Shown here piece after piece: positions 1 to 7,148 of a DNA stretch of 16,734 nucleotides. The stretch is from CAYWMD01 sp964458575 (GTDB lineage: Bacteria > Verrucomicrobiota > Verrucomicrobiia > Limisphaerales > JADLHS01). The notes under the pieces were generated by a model that worked only from the letters and a program-made list of their open reading frames with translations, was not told where the DNA came from and did not search any database. Where the stretch lies: contig CAYWMD010000092.1 in NCBI GenBank assembly GCA_964458575.1, forward strand, positions 1-16,734, given 5' to 3'. Positions within the stretch are counted from its first letter, which is position 1. Each line of letters starts with the position of its first letter. The translations under genes and the position numbers were made by a program.

Positions 1-273
1 AGGTTGGAAATCGTTCGAGCGCGCAGTCTTTCTTCCGACCCGCTGCGGCCCGGAGTGCCGCGCGCCGGTGGCAGTGTCGAGTTGCGCCGGGTCACCTGCG
101 CCGCCATGACGGATCAGTTGTTGACTGACGAATGGAAGAAGCTAGCGTGGGACCGGACAAGCAAGCCAACGAACATCCGGAACTTGAACTTGTGTAAAAA
201 CTCAGGGCCCCTTTATGGCGATTCTAAAGGACTGCCTGAAGAACGCACCGAAGCCATTCTGAAATTTGGACAA

Positions 274-783
274 ATGAGATTGTTACCGGCAATTCTGATA
301 GCTGTTTTGATATATTCCACAGACTGGACAGCGTACGCGGACGACTCAGAGACAAATGCGCCAGTGAATAGAGGTTCCGAGTTTCGCTCGTCCGCCTTTC
401 TCACAAAACTAAATGAACCGGGCTGCGACGCGGCGGTTGCATTTTCTTCGGAGCGATTTTCTCACTGGTATACCCTTAAAGCATCGGCCATCACAAACCT
501 CATTGTCATGCTTGACAGATCACGACCATACCTCCCCCCTGAAATGGAATCTCTAAATCGCCGCAAAATCAGCCGATCGGATCCACCTAACCCGTCGATT
601 CGTTTTCGGATTTCGGACACGAATGAACATACGGTCGCGTGGTTGCAATTTTACGGGGGTGGAAGGCTATTTTCGAACTCCCGCGTAGCGTATGTTGTAA
701 GACATGACACCCAAGACCGCGTTAAACACGAGCTGGAGTTATTAAAAAATCGAGTCACGCGGCGGAAAGGGAGCAGTCCGTAG
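274..783 (+). CDS. hypothetical secreted protein
   Basis: The reading frame is open from the window edge, but I choose the ATG at 274. From there the protein begins MRLLPAILIAVLIYSTDW, a short basic start followed by a hydrophobic stretch and a polar region with A-Y-A just before DD, which fits a signal peptide. The product is 169 residues. The remainder is polar and basic near the C-terminus (KNRVTRRKGSSP), with a central stretch of mixed strand-like and loop sequence and a single Cys. I recognise no domain. The DNA is less GC-rich than its neighbours, which may mean recent acquisition or weak constraint. The 270 bases before it hold no other convincing gene. The in-frame extension to the window edge (TTG at 4) is possible but has no signal-like start. 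It converges on the SGNH gene. Confidence 0.5.
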   Translation: MRLLPAILIAVLIYSTDWTAYADDSETNAPVNRGSEFRSSAFLTKLNEPGCDAAVAFSSERFSHWYTLKASAITNLIVMLDRSRPYLPPEMESLNRRKISRSDPPNPSIRFRISDTNEHTVAWLQFYGGGRLFSNSRVAYVVRHDTQDRVKHELELLKNRVTRRKGSSP

Positions 784-856
784 TATTCACAGAATCTCAA
801 GCTGGCGACAGAACCTGCCTTCCAGCCCCGCGTGTTGCGCATCGTCTATTGAAGCG

Positions 857-2050
857 TCACTTTGCTGTTGTGTTCGTAATGCTTTCAAACAATCGCCGGG
901 CCACAAGTTCATTCCCAGACGCATTGAGATGAACGGGGTCGGCTTGCAGGTAAAGTGTCTTGCCGCCTTTGGCGAGTTCCGGTGTCAGGTCCACCAGAGG
1001 CACATCGAGCTTCGTGCTCACCGCGCGCTTGGCGACGAGCACCCGGCTTGCGTTCGTGGAGGATAATTCATCCAGTGTCGGGAGAAAAAGCAGCACGGGC
1101 TTTACGCCGTTGCTTTGCGCCGTCTGGCACACCTGCTCGATCGCGGTGCGAAACACCGTGTCGGGATCGCTTTGTTGCTGTTCCTTGAAGAACTGGTCCT
1201 GTTTCGGGTCCACCGGAATGAACTTCGTCCGGTAGCGCTGGTAATACGCCTGCAATTTCACCTCGATGGCGAAGTGGTAGATGGCGCAGCGCCGGAGCAG
1301 GTTCTTCAGCCGCACGCGCGACATGAACTTCTTCACGAACTCGTCACTGTTCTTTTCCGAAAACTGCGTCCAAAGGTTCGCCTCGCCCAGAATCACAAAG
1401 TCCGGCGACCATTTGAGCCCGAAGTCTCGGAAGAAAACCTGCATCTGGAGAAACGACCACGCATTCACGCCGGCATTGATGACTTCGACGCGCCACGGTC
1501 CGCGGAGCGCGGCTGTCTCAGCCGCAGCGGTTCCGGAAGCCGGCGGTGGCAGCGAATTCTGGAGTCCTTCGTTGGTCGTGCGTGCTGCGGCTGGGACAGC
1601 CGCGCTCCGTTCCGGGGTGAGGGGCGCATTGGATGTTGGACGTTGAATGTTGAATGTTGAATGTTCCCCCTTTACCCATTCCTGCAACATCCGCTCCAGT
1701 TGCCGCGAATATGTTTTCTCATCCGGCAGCCCCCAGCCGAACGTCCGTGAATCGCCCAGACACAGGATGCGAATTGTGTTCGCCGGTTTCTCCGCCGCGA
1801 ACTCCGGCCCGCGCGTGCCGTGGGAATTGATGTGGACCGGCTGATGATCAACCTTGGTGTAACAATCCTGGTTGGGCCGAAGTCGCCAGTAGAGTTTCGC
1901 GTCGGGTTGGTAGATTTCCAGGTTGCCGTAGCCGCAAAGTCGCAACACAAGTTCCCATACCACGAGGAAGATCAGCACGCTGCCGAACGCCAGAGCCAGC
2001 CTTTGCATCCAGCGGTTCCCGCGCGCGCGCATGGGCAAAGAGGAGGCCAC
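857..2050 (-). CDS. SGNH/GDSL-hydrolase-like membrane-anchored protein with repeat-derived insert
   Basis: This is a 397-residue protein read from a GTG at 2050. An AAGGAT sequence lies 12 bases upstream, overlapping the end of the preceding gene, so translational coupling is likely. An ATG at 2032 is the alternative. Residues 15-38 form one membrane helix or uncleaved signal. SGNH features are block I GDSRTFGWG at 99-107 (nucleophile S101), NAG at 192-194, and DPVH at 371-374 (D371 and H374 as the remaining catalytic residues). The expected GxND block is poorly conserved (LGEANLW at 221-227). Known relatives act as esterases or O-acetyl-transferring/removing enzymes on envelope polysaccharides; the substrate here is unknown. 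Residues about 130-184 are low complexity (SAAVPAAAR, SGTAAAETAALRG) and coincide exactly with DNA repeats, placed between block I and the NAG block. Without that insert the length would be about 340. Confidence 0.82.
   Translation of the reverse strand: MASSLPMRARGNRWMQRLALAFGSVLIFLVVWELVLRLCGYGNLEIYQPDAKLYWRLRPNQDCYTKVDHQPVHINSHGTRGPEFAAEKPANTIRILCLGDSRTFGWGLPDEKTYSRQLERMLQEWVKGEHSTFNIQRPTSNAPLTPERSAAVPAAARTTNEGLQNSLPPPASGTAAAETAALRGPWRVEVINAGVNAWSFLQMQVFFRDFGLKWSPDFVILGEANLWTQFSEKNSDEFVKKFMSRVRLKNLLRRCAIYHFAIEVKLQAYYQRYRTKFIPVDPKQDQFFKEQQQSDPDTVFRTAIEQVCQTAQSNGVKPVLLFLPTLDELSSTNASRVLVAKRAVSTKLDVPLVDLTPELAKGGKTLYLQADPVHLNASGNELVARRLFESITNTTAK
1504..1608. repeat. twin-palindrome interspersed repeat inside the SGNH coding sequence
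   Basis: Two 25-base arms at 1504-1528 and 1584-1608 are inverted copies of each other with one mismatch. Each arm is itself a hairpin: GCGGCTG, loop TCT, CAGCCGC at 1509-1525, and the matching structure in the second arm with a one-base loop difference. The 55 bases between arms are not repeated. The flanks GGAGCGCGG and CCGCAGCGG recur at 7040-7068 with a different stem. No transposase is nearby. It is translated in frame as part of the SGNH-like protein on the minus strand. Confidence 0.85.
1629..1665. repeat. heptamer tandem repeat (TTGRAYG, five copies)
   Basis: Five consecutive 7-base units read TTGGATG, TTGGACG, TTGAATG, TTGAATG, TTGAATG, followed by TT. They lie 20 bases from the twin palindrome and, on the minus strand, encode STFNIQRPTSN of the SGNH-like protein. 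Because the unit is 7 bases, three units restore the frame. The same heptamer, as TTGGATG, occurs at the other end of the window between kdsC and kdsA. Confidence 0.85.
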
Positions 2051-2059
2051 AGGTGGAGT

Positions 2060-2650
2060 TTATCCTTCTGGATTATCCAGTAATTCCCGCAAGCGCGAGC
2101 GTAGCGTGGCGGGGACTCGTTCCTGCCAGCTTTCGTCCACCAATCCCACCTCCATCAAGTCGCGCAGATGCACACGGTCCTTGTCGCGGAACGAAGTCAG
2201 TTTCATCCGCACCAGCGCGTCGAGCGAAAGCAGGCGGAAGGTTTCCGTTGCTTCCACCTCGGAAACGTCGGGCGCGGGCGTGGCGTACTCAGCCCGAACT
2301 TTCTCAGCCGCGAAAACGACGTAAACCGCGTCCCTTGCCTTTGCATCTGGCCCGTCGAGAAACATATCAAGGCTTGCGGCATGACGGTAAACAAAGCCCG
2401 CCTGCTCCAAAGCCTTCCGCGCAGCTGGAAGATCAGCTCGTCGCAACACCACGTCCACGTCCTGTGTGTTTCGCACCGCCGCTTCATCCACGCGGGAAAC
2501 CCACGCGGCGACCGCGTTGCCACCGGCCACCGCATACGGCACCCGCGCCGTTTCCAAAGCGCGAGCCGCGCGCAATAATCGTTGACGAACTTTTTCCACC
2601 GCGTTGCTCATGCGTTCCCAGGAAACTTCGGCATAAGTGGCGATGGCCAT
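2060..2650 (-). CDS. small nucleotidyltransferase-fold protein
   Basis: This 196-residue protein has the pattern of the minimal/AbiEii-like nucleotidyltransferase fold. AGGNAVAAWV at 42-51 matches the GG-[ST]-type helix entry, and T-Q-D-V-D-V at 62-67 gives two metal-binding Asp residues (D64, D66). A third acidic residue could be D107 in RDAVYVVF. A C-terminal helical part carries RMKLTSFRDKDRVHLRDL (148-165), a combination typical of such proteins. Its start lies 10 bases after the leuC stop and its stop 10 bases before the SGNH start, so the three are probably co-transcribed. An internal ATG at 2611 is an alternative start. No partner gene of antitoxin type is adjacent. The role and substrate cannot be told from sequence; tRNA, nucleotide or protein modification are all possible. 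Confidence 0.7.
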   Translation of the reverse strand: MAIATYAEVSWERMSNAVEKVRQRLLRAARALETARVPYAVAGGNAVAAWVSRVDEAAVRNTQDVDVVLRRADLPAARKALEQAGFVYRHAASLDMFLDGPDAKARDAVYVVFAAEKVRAEYATPAPDVSEVEATETFRLLSLDALVRMKLTSFRDKDRVHLRDLMEVGLVDESWQERVPATLRSRLRELLDNPEG

Positions 2651-2659
2651 GGTCGCATT

Positions 2660-4036
2660 TCAATTCACCAAATACTCCCGCGGATCCGTCACCTTGCCCG
2701 TGAGCGCGCTCGCAGCGACGGTCGCCGGTGAGGCGAGGAATACTTGCGATTCCTTGTCGCCCATGCGGCCAGGGAAATTGCGGTTGGTAGCGCTGATGCA
2801 TTTGATGCCAGCCTTGTTGATGCGGCCAAACGTGTCCACCGGCCCGCCTAGGCACGCGGCACAACCGGCGTTCTCTGTCATTTGCACACCGGCGTCCACG
2901 AGAATTTGCCAGATGGTCTTGTCGCCCCAACGCGTGGATTGCAAATCATGCACAATCTCCGGTGTCGCCGGTACGCCGAAGGTGTCAATCACCACGCGCT
3001 TCCCGCGCAACACGCGCGCGAACTCCACAAAGTCACTCGTCTTGCCGCCGGTGCAGGAGCCGACGTAGGCGCGGTCCAATTTCATGTTGCCCATATCCTT
3101 CGCCTTCTTGCGCTGGCCGGGGTCGGGATGGCAGGCAACGGTCGGTTCGAGCTTCGACAAATCCACCGTGTGTTCGTAAACAAACTTTTGATCCTTATCC
3201 AGCGTGACAGGTTCGTAATTCGTCTTTGTGCCGTTCAAGCGGGTGCGCGCGTCCACGTATTCCGCCGTGCGCGCGTCGAATTCAAACATGGCGTTCTTGC
3301 CGCCCGCCTCGATCGCCATGTTAGCGATGGTCATTCGGTCATCCATCGAGAGATTCGACGCCCCCGGACCGTCGAACTGCATCGCCCGATACGTCGCGCC
3401 GTCGAAACCGATCTCGCCGATGCAATAGAGGATGATGTCCTTGGCCATCACGCCAGGCTGGAGTCTTCCTTCCAACCTGAAGTGCATCGTCTCGGGCACC
3501 TTGATGAGCAATTTGCCCGTGCCCATGACGAAGCCCGCATCCGTGTTACCGATGCCGGTGGCGAATTCGTTGAACGCGCCGGCCATGCAGGTGTGCGAAT
3601 CTGTGCCGAACAAAATCTCGCCGGGTCGCGTGTGGCCCTTTGCCGGCAGCGCGGTGTGGCAAACGCCCGCGTAGTTCGAACCGTATTGCCGCTTGGTGTT
3701 GCCCTTGCTGGCGTCGAAAACCCAGTGCCCGTTCGGATCGTCAATCACGTCGTAGAAATAAGGCAGGCCCTGTTCCTTCACAAAATCGCGGAGGATGTCC
3801 ACGTTGCGGTTCGACTTCGAGTCAGCGGTGAAAATGTAGTGATCGGGGATGATGACGATCTTGTTTTTGTCCCAGACCTTGGCGTCCTTGCCGAATTCGC
3901 GCTTGAACACGCCGATCGTGCCCGGCCCGCAAACGTCGTGGGTCATGAGCACGTCAGCCGCAACCCAGATGTTGTCGCCGGCCTGCACGGAGGCCTTGCC
4001 CGCGGCGCGCGCGAGGATTTTTTCTGTCAATGTCAT
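2660..4036 (-). CDS. leuC: 3-isopropylmalate dehydratase large subunit
   Basis: This 458-residue aconitase-superfamily protein isomerises 2-isopropylmalate to 3-isopropylmalate in leucine synthesis, working with a small LeuD subunit. The 4Fe-4S ligands are visible as C328 in VGSCTGG and the pair C392/C395 in GCAACLGGP. Other family marks are HDVCGPGT (33-40), GVCHTALP (124-131), GTDSHTCMAGAFNEFATGIG (144-163) and the basic VTDPRE-type C-terminus. Length fits LeuC (about 420-470), not full-length aconitase, and there is no swivelling domain. SCTGGK and the GHTRPGE segment resemble the homoaconitase/IPM-isomerase branch, so homoaconitate hydratase is a less likely alternative. No leuD lies within the window; the next gene is a nucleotidyltransferase. 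No Shine-Dalgarno sequence is visible before the ATG. Confidence 0.88.
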   Translation of the reverse strand: MTLTEKILARAAGKASVQAGDNIWVAADVLMTHDVCGPGTIGVFKREFGKDAKVWDKNKIVIIPDHYIFTADSKSNRNVDILRDFVKEQGLPYFYDVIDDPNGHWVFDASKGNTKRQYGSNYAGVCHTALPAKGHTRPGEILFGTDSHTCMAGAFNEFATGIGNTDAGFVMGTGKLLIKVPETMHFRLEGRLQPGVMAKDIILYCIGEIGFDGATYRAMQFDGPGASNLSMDDRMTIANMAIEAGGKNAMFEFDARTAEYVDARTRLNGTKTNYEPVTLDKDQKFVYEHTVDLSKLEPTVACHPDPGQRKKAKDMGNMKLDRAYVGSCTGGKTSDFVEFARVLRGKRVVIDTFGVPATPEIVHDLQSTRWGDKTIWQILVDAGVQMTENAGCAACLGGPVDTFGRINKAGIKCISATNRNFPGRMGDKESQVFLASPATVAASALTGKVTDPREYLVN

Positions 4037-4090
4037 AAGCTTGGGAAGGTAAAGGACGAAACGGCCGACTTCAACTGAACAATCGCACTT

Positions 4091-4259
4091 GTAGCGGCGG
4101 CCATCCTTGGCTGCCGTAGAGGGCGCGCTTCCTGCCGCCCGGAAAGAACGTGTGGACCACCTGTGATTTCCGAATTGCGGGAGACGTTTGGTTTGTGTGA
4201 GGACGTTTCCGCCGGGCGGGACGCGCCGGCTCTACGGCAGGCAGGATGCCTGCCACTAC
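4091..4259. repeat. long imperfect palindrome between dgoK and leuC
   Basis: The segment starting GTAGCGGCGGCCATCC at 4091 is the inverse of the segment ending GGATGCCTGCCACTAC at 4259. The similarity runs through roughly 57-60 bases of each arm with mismatches and small gaps. Shared cores are CTGCCGTAGAG (4111-4121) against CTCTACGGCAG (4230-4240), and GCCGCCCGGAAA (4135-4146) against TTTCCGCCGGGC-type sequence (4206-4217). The central part, about 4150-4200, is unpaired. It fills the gap between the dgoK stop (4276) and the leuC start (4036). No open frame is supported here. It may end dgoK transcription, but there is no U tract, and it looks like an interspersed element. Confidence 0.7.
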
Positions 4260-4275
4260 CTGACCGGCGGTCGAG

Positions 4276-5253
4276 TTATGCGGCGGCCAGCTGGGCCAAG
4301 CGGCAGATGCCAGACAGAAAGGCAGACTCGATTTCTTCTTCGGCCGACGCATGCACTGGAATCTTTGCCGTGGCCAACGCTCCTTGCCACGCCGTCGTAA
4401 TCGCACCCGAACCGGCGAGGAGCACCGGCGACTCCGGTTTCAGGAAGCCCGACTGCATCAACGCCGGTTGCTCCGCGGCGACATACGCGCCGATCAGGAA
4501 CGACATGCGCTGTTCCGGCGTGCCGCGACCGCGCATTTCGTACAGGCGCACGCAGAAAAGCGCCCGCGCCAATCCGGAGCGGCGCAGTTCGGTCATGCCC
4601 CGATCGCACCACGCGTCATCGAGCCGTTCGAGTTTTCCAGCGGGCAGTCCGCTGGCGAGAACCGTGTTGGTTTGCGTGGCGTGGATGAGTTCGCCGGTGA
4701 GCGTCGTCCGACTCCGCGCGATTCGCCCGGCGGCGTCCACTTGAATCAATTTCCAATGCGAACCCAGATTTAACAACGTGAACGGCGGCGGGTGCCGCTC
4801 GGCAACCGCCAGGCCGGCACACAACGTTTCTTCCCCGCGCATCACGTCCATCTGGGACACATCATCGGAAGCGTGCTCCCCGCTGCGCACACCGGGAAAT
4901 AGCCAGAAAGGCAAATCGGCGATGTCCGGGAACGTTGTGCGCTGCGCCCCGCGCGCGAGGTCATCGGCGCTCGCGGGCGCGGGCACGTGCGGCACTTCCG
5001 CCAATCCCAGCGGTGAAGTAATCATGCCGGCGGCGGCCACCAACAAGGGTTGAATACCGGGTTGTTCGGCACGCACTCGAGCGATCATCTGGCGCAATGC
5101 GGCGCGCAGTTTTTCCGACGAACCATCGCGCGCCGTGTCGCGCACGCCGACCATCGCCGAGGCCTGTGCCAGCACGATTCCTTCGCGCAACAACCAAACC
5201 CGCGTGTTGGTCGAGCCGCCGTCAATTGCGATTAGTATGGACGTGTCAGGCAT
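4276..5253 (-). CDS. dgoK: 2-dehydro-3-deoxygalactonokinase
   Basis: DgoK phosphorylates 2-dehydro-3-deoxygalactonate with ATP, the second step of De Ley-Doudoroff galactonate breakdown. The protein, 325 residues from the ATG at 5253, shows the family motifs in order. These are the phosphate-binding strand DGGSTNTR (11-18), GMITSPLGLAEVP (76-88), FPGV (119-122), MDVMRGEETL (135-144), LGSHWKLI (163-170) and TGELIHATQTN (186-196). A glycine-rich GSGAITTAWQ segment near the C-terminus completes the ATP site. The length is slightly longer than the usual 290-300. An ATG at 5271 would add six residues. The sugar-acid dehydratase that would make its substrate lies upstream on the same strand, beyond a 600-base repeat-filled gap. 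The aldolase DgoA is not present here. Confidence 0.85.
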   Translation of the reverse strand: MPDTSILIAIDGGSTNTRVWLLREGIVLAQASAMVGVRDTARDGSSEKLRAALRQMIARVRAEQPGIQPLLVAAAGMITSPLGLAEVPHVPAPASADDLARGAQRTTFPDIADLPFWLFPGVRSGEHASDDVSQMDVMRGEETLCAGLAVAERHPPPFTLLNLGSHWKLIQVDAAGRIARSRTTLTGELIHATQTNTVLASGLPAGKLERLDDAWCDRGMTELRRSGLARALFCVRLYEMRGRGTPEQRMSFLIGAYVAAEQPALMQSGFLKPESPVLLAGSGAITTAWQGALATAKIPVHASAEEEIESAFLSGICRLAQLAAA

Positions 5254-5332
5254 CGGTTGGTTGACAAGCATTCACGAATCCGCACTCGGACAGCGCCGCC
5301 GCCGACTGAAGAATCCATTCCGGCGGGTTGTT

Positions 5333-5488
5333 CTCCCTCACCCTGGCCCTCTCCCGCTGGGAGAGAGAATAGCTTTCGTCCGCTCCCTTTTCTTCGTAAG
5401 TCGTGCAAACTTTTTCCGGCTCTCGATATCGCAACCAACCGGCGAAGATTCCCCCTCTCCCAGCGGGAGAGGGCGGGGTGAGGGAGAG
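5333..5488. repeat. REP-like inverted pair, copy 1
   Basis: Two inverted units bound a 156-base element. The left unit at 5333-5365 reads CTCCCTCACCCTGG then a small hairpin CTCTCCC-GCT-GGGAGAG. The right unit at 5455-5488 is its inverse, ending GGGGTGAGGGAGAG. About 90 bases of non-repeated sequence lie between them. It sits in the non-coding stretch between dgoK and the dehydratase gene, and its right edge directly abuts the broken DUF559 reading frame. Confidence 0.85.
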
Positions 5489-5494
5489 TGCTAC

Positions 5495-5641
5495 GAAATT
5501 TCCAATCGGATGCTGGCGACGAAACTTGTAGTCCGAAAACCGATGATCGCGCAGCCACGACCACATCAACCGCTCACCCCACGAGTCATCCTTACGCAAG
5601 GTGCGGGCGATACGGGTCGTTTTGGGCGTTTGTTTCAGCAT
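5495..5641 (-). pseudogene. DUF559 endonuclease-like gene, N-terminal remnant
   Basis: From the ATG at 5641 the minus strand reads 49 residues that match the start of DUF559 (a Vsr/restriction-like nuclease fold). Visible pieces are TRIARTLRKD (9-18), ERLMWSWLRDHRFSDYKFRR (23-42) and QHPIGNFVA (43-51). The family normally continues with DFxC and later an acidic VELDGGQH core, but here the reading frame runs into the REP-like element at 5455-5488. No catalytic part was found in any frame further along. The open frame nominally continues to 5246 through repeat-derived sequence (LSLTPPSPAGRG, LSQRERARVREN), which I regard as meaningless. It is broken, probably by insertion of or recombination at the repeat. 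Confidence 0.7.
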
Positions 5642-5664
5642 CGGCGTCTCGTGTTTTCGGACGA

Positions 5665-5821
5665 CTCTCCCTCACCCTTGCCCTCTCCCGCCGGGAGAGG
5701 GGATCGCGGTTTTGCGTCGCTCATTTGCCAACGACTGTCCGGCAAATCCAGTCGCACGCATTTCTTGGAACGGTCGAACGGTTCTCCCTCTCCGAGCGGG
5801 AGAGGGCCGGGGTGAGGGAGA
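5665..5821. repeat. REP-like inverted pair, copy 2
   Basis: This is a second 157-base element of the same design. The left unit at 5665-5700 (CTCTCCCTCACCCTTG plus hairpin CTCTCCC-GCC-GGGAGAG) and the inverse unit at 5784-5821 ending GGGGTGAGGGAGAA flank about 83 bases. The spacing almost equals that of copy 1, and the spacers look distantly related by eye (both begin with a GCTTTCGTCCGCTC-like run). It lies just upstream of the dehydratase stop codon at 5862, so it may also form the transcript end. The 608-base gap 5254-5861 holds only these two elements and the DUF559 remnant. Confidence 0.85.
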
Positions 5822-5861
5822 AATTGCGGAATTCACCTGCGACCTCGCCTGTTCGCGCTTC

Positions 5862-7028
5862 TCAAATGTAAAATGGCCGATCCGCCGGTCGTTGGCGAAT
5901 GCCCGGATGTGCCCGCAACACATCTTCCTTCACATCAAAACCAAGCCCCGGCCGGTCGGACAGTTCGAAGAATCCGTTCACGATGGGCAGCGGATGCGAA
6001 AGGCAGCCGTCGCGCCACGGCACATCCTTGAGCATGAATTCCTGACGGAAGAAATTCGGAATCGTCGCCACCGTGTGCGCCGAGGCGATGGTCGAAAGCG
6101 GACCGTTGGGATTGTGCGGCGCAACCGGGATGTTGTACGTCTCGGCCAAGTTGGCAATTTTGCGCAGTTCGGAAATGCCACCACAGCGCGTGACATCGGG
6201 CATCAGGAAATCCGTCGCACGGCGTTCCAGCAGCGGGCGGGCCATGAACCGGCTGTGCACGCGTTCCCCCACGCAAACGGGCAGCGGGATTTTGCTCCGG
6301 ATGTCCGCGATGGAATCAGGATATTCGGGCAAGGCCGGTTCTTCATACCACATGCAGTTGAACTTGAGCGCCGCCAGGCGGTGCGCCATTTCCACGGCGG
6401 TGGGCGCGTTCAGAAAGGCGTGCGTTTCGATGGCAATCGCGACATCCGGCCCGGCGGCTTCGGCCACGGCCCGCACCACGTCGAGCGCGCGCTGCTTTTG
6501 CGCTTCCGTCAACGACCCGTTGGCGCTGAGGTCCTCGCCATACCAGTAGTGCACGTGGGCGAACGGATCGAACTTCAACGCGGTGAAACCCTGCTTCACC
6601 GTCTCGCGCGCCTGTCGGGCATAATCTTCCGCCGTGTGTCCGCCTTCAATGAACCAGTAATTCGCGTAGAGCTGGATTTTTTTGCGATACGCGCCGCCCA
6701 ACAGTTCGTAAACCGGCGCGCCGAGCGCCTTGCCCTTGATGTCCCAAAGCGCGATGTCCACGGCGCTGATGGCCGCGAGCAACGGCCCAGCCTGGCCGAG
6801 CCAGTTCATGTCGCGATAAATCTTGGTCCAGATGAAATCAATCTGCCGCGCGTCCAGTCCGCGGATGAACTCGCCGACATGCTGGCAGGCGGCTTCAACG
6901 AGCGGCGAGCCGGGCCAGTTGGTGGCCTCGCCCCAGCCGTGGAGGCCGGAGTCGGTTTCAATCTTGAGCAGCGTCCAGTTGTATTTGACGCCTTCGACGA
7001 GATAGGGAGTGGTGCGGGTGATTTTCAT
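5862..7028 (-). CDS. enolase-superfamily sugar-acid dehydratase (galactonate dehydratase-like)
   Basis: This mandelate racemase/muconate lactonizing enzyme-type protein has 388 residues from the ATG at 7028. The N-terminal capping domain (1-115) contains GWGEATNWPG (31-40). The barrel holds LKFDPF (151-156), metal ligands E201 (IETHAF), E229/E230 (WYEEP) and E255 (GERVHSR), and the D278/H305 dyad (MPDVTRCGG and APHNPNGP) expected to act as general base. Such enzymes abstract the proton next to the carboxylate of a sugar acid and eliminate water to give a 2-keto-3-deoxy acid. Galactonate is the likely substrate because dgoK lies on the same strand about 600 bases away, but gluconate, fuconate or similar acids cannot be excluded. 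Ten more residues are open upstream (to 7058) but the MKITRTTPYLV start is typical. The spacing from the dehydrogenase gene is about 120 bases. Confidence 0.82.
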   Translation of the reverse strand: MKITRTTPYLVEGVKYNWTLLKIETDSGLHGWGEATNWPGSPLVEAACQHVGEFIRGLDARQIDFIWTKIYRDMNWLGQAGPLLAAISAVDIALWDIKGKALGAPVYELLGGAYRKKIQLYANYWFIEGGHTAEDYARQARETVKQGFTALKFDPFAHVHYWYGEDLSANGSLTEAQKQRALDVVRAVAEAAGPDVAIAIETHAFLNAPTAVEMAHRLAALKFNCMWYEEPALPEYPDSIADIRSKIPLPVCVGERVHSRFMARPLLERRATDFLMPDVTRCGGISELRKIANLAETYNIPVAPHNPNGPLSTIASAHTVATIPNFFRQEFMLKDVPWRDGCLSHPLPIVNGFFELSDRPGLGFDVKEDVLRAHPGIRQRPADRPFYI

Positions 7029-7039
7029 GACCTGGTTGT

Positions 7040-7110
7040 GGAGCGCGGATTGTCCCAATCCGCAGCGGCGGCGACATGTCGGGCGGGCGGCGAGTTGAGG
7101 ACAACTCGCG
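7040..7110. repeat. twin-hairpin repeat, second location
   Basis: The first hairpin at 7045-7063 is GCGGATTG, loop TCC, CAATCCGC, inside flanks GGAGCGCGG and CCGCAGCGG that are identical to those of the element at 1504. The second hairpin at 7090-7109 is GCGAGTTG, loop AGGA, CAACTCGC, in the opposite orientation (loop TCCT on the other strand). It occupies most of the gap between the dehydratase start (7028) and the dehydrogenase stop (7149), so it lies in the transcript leader of the dehydratase or between two co-transcribed genes. No other feature was seen in this gap. Confidence 0.75.
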
Positions 7111-7148
7111 GTCCGACTGAGGCCTGGGTGGTTTTCATTCTAGAGAAA

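Noticed and set aside
44..60. GCGGC ... GCCGC hairpin near the window start as another repeat copy
   Set aside because: The stem is only 5 bases and the flanks do not match the other copies.
1629..1665. Heptamer tract as a CRISPR array
   Set aside because: The units are only 7 bases long and contiguous, with no spacers and no cas genes.
2882..4078. 398-residue open frame opposite leuC
   Set aside because: It is a shadow of leuC, with biased composition and no motif.
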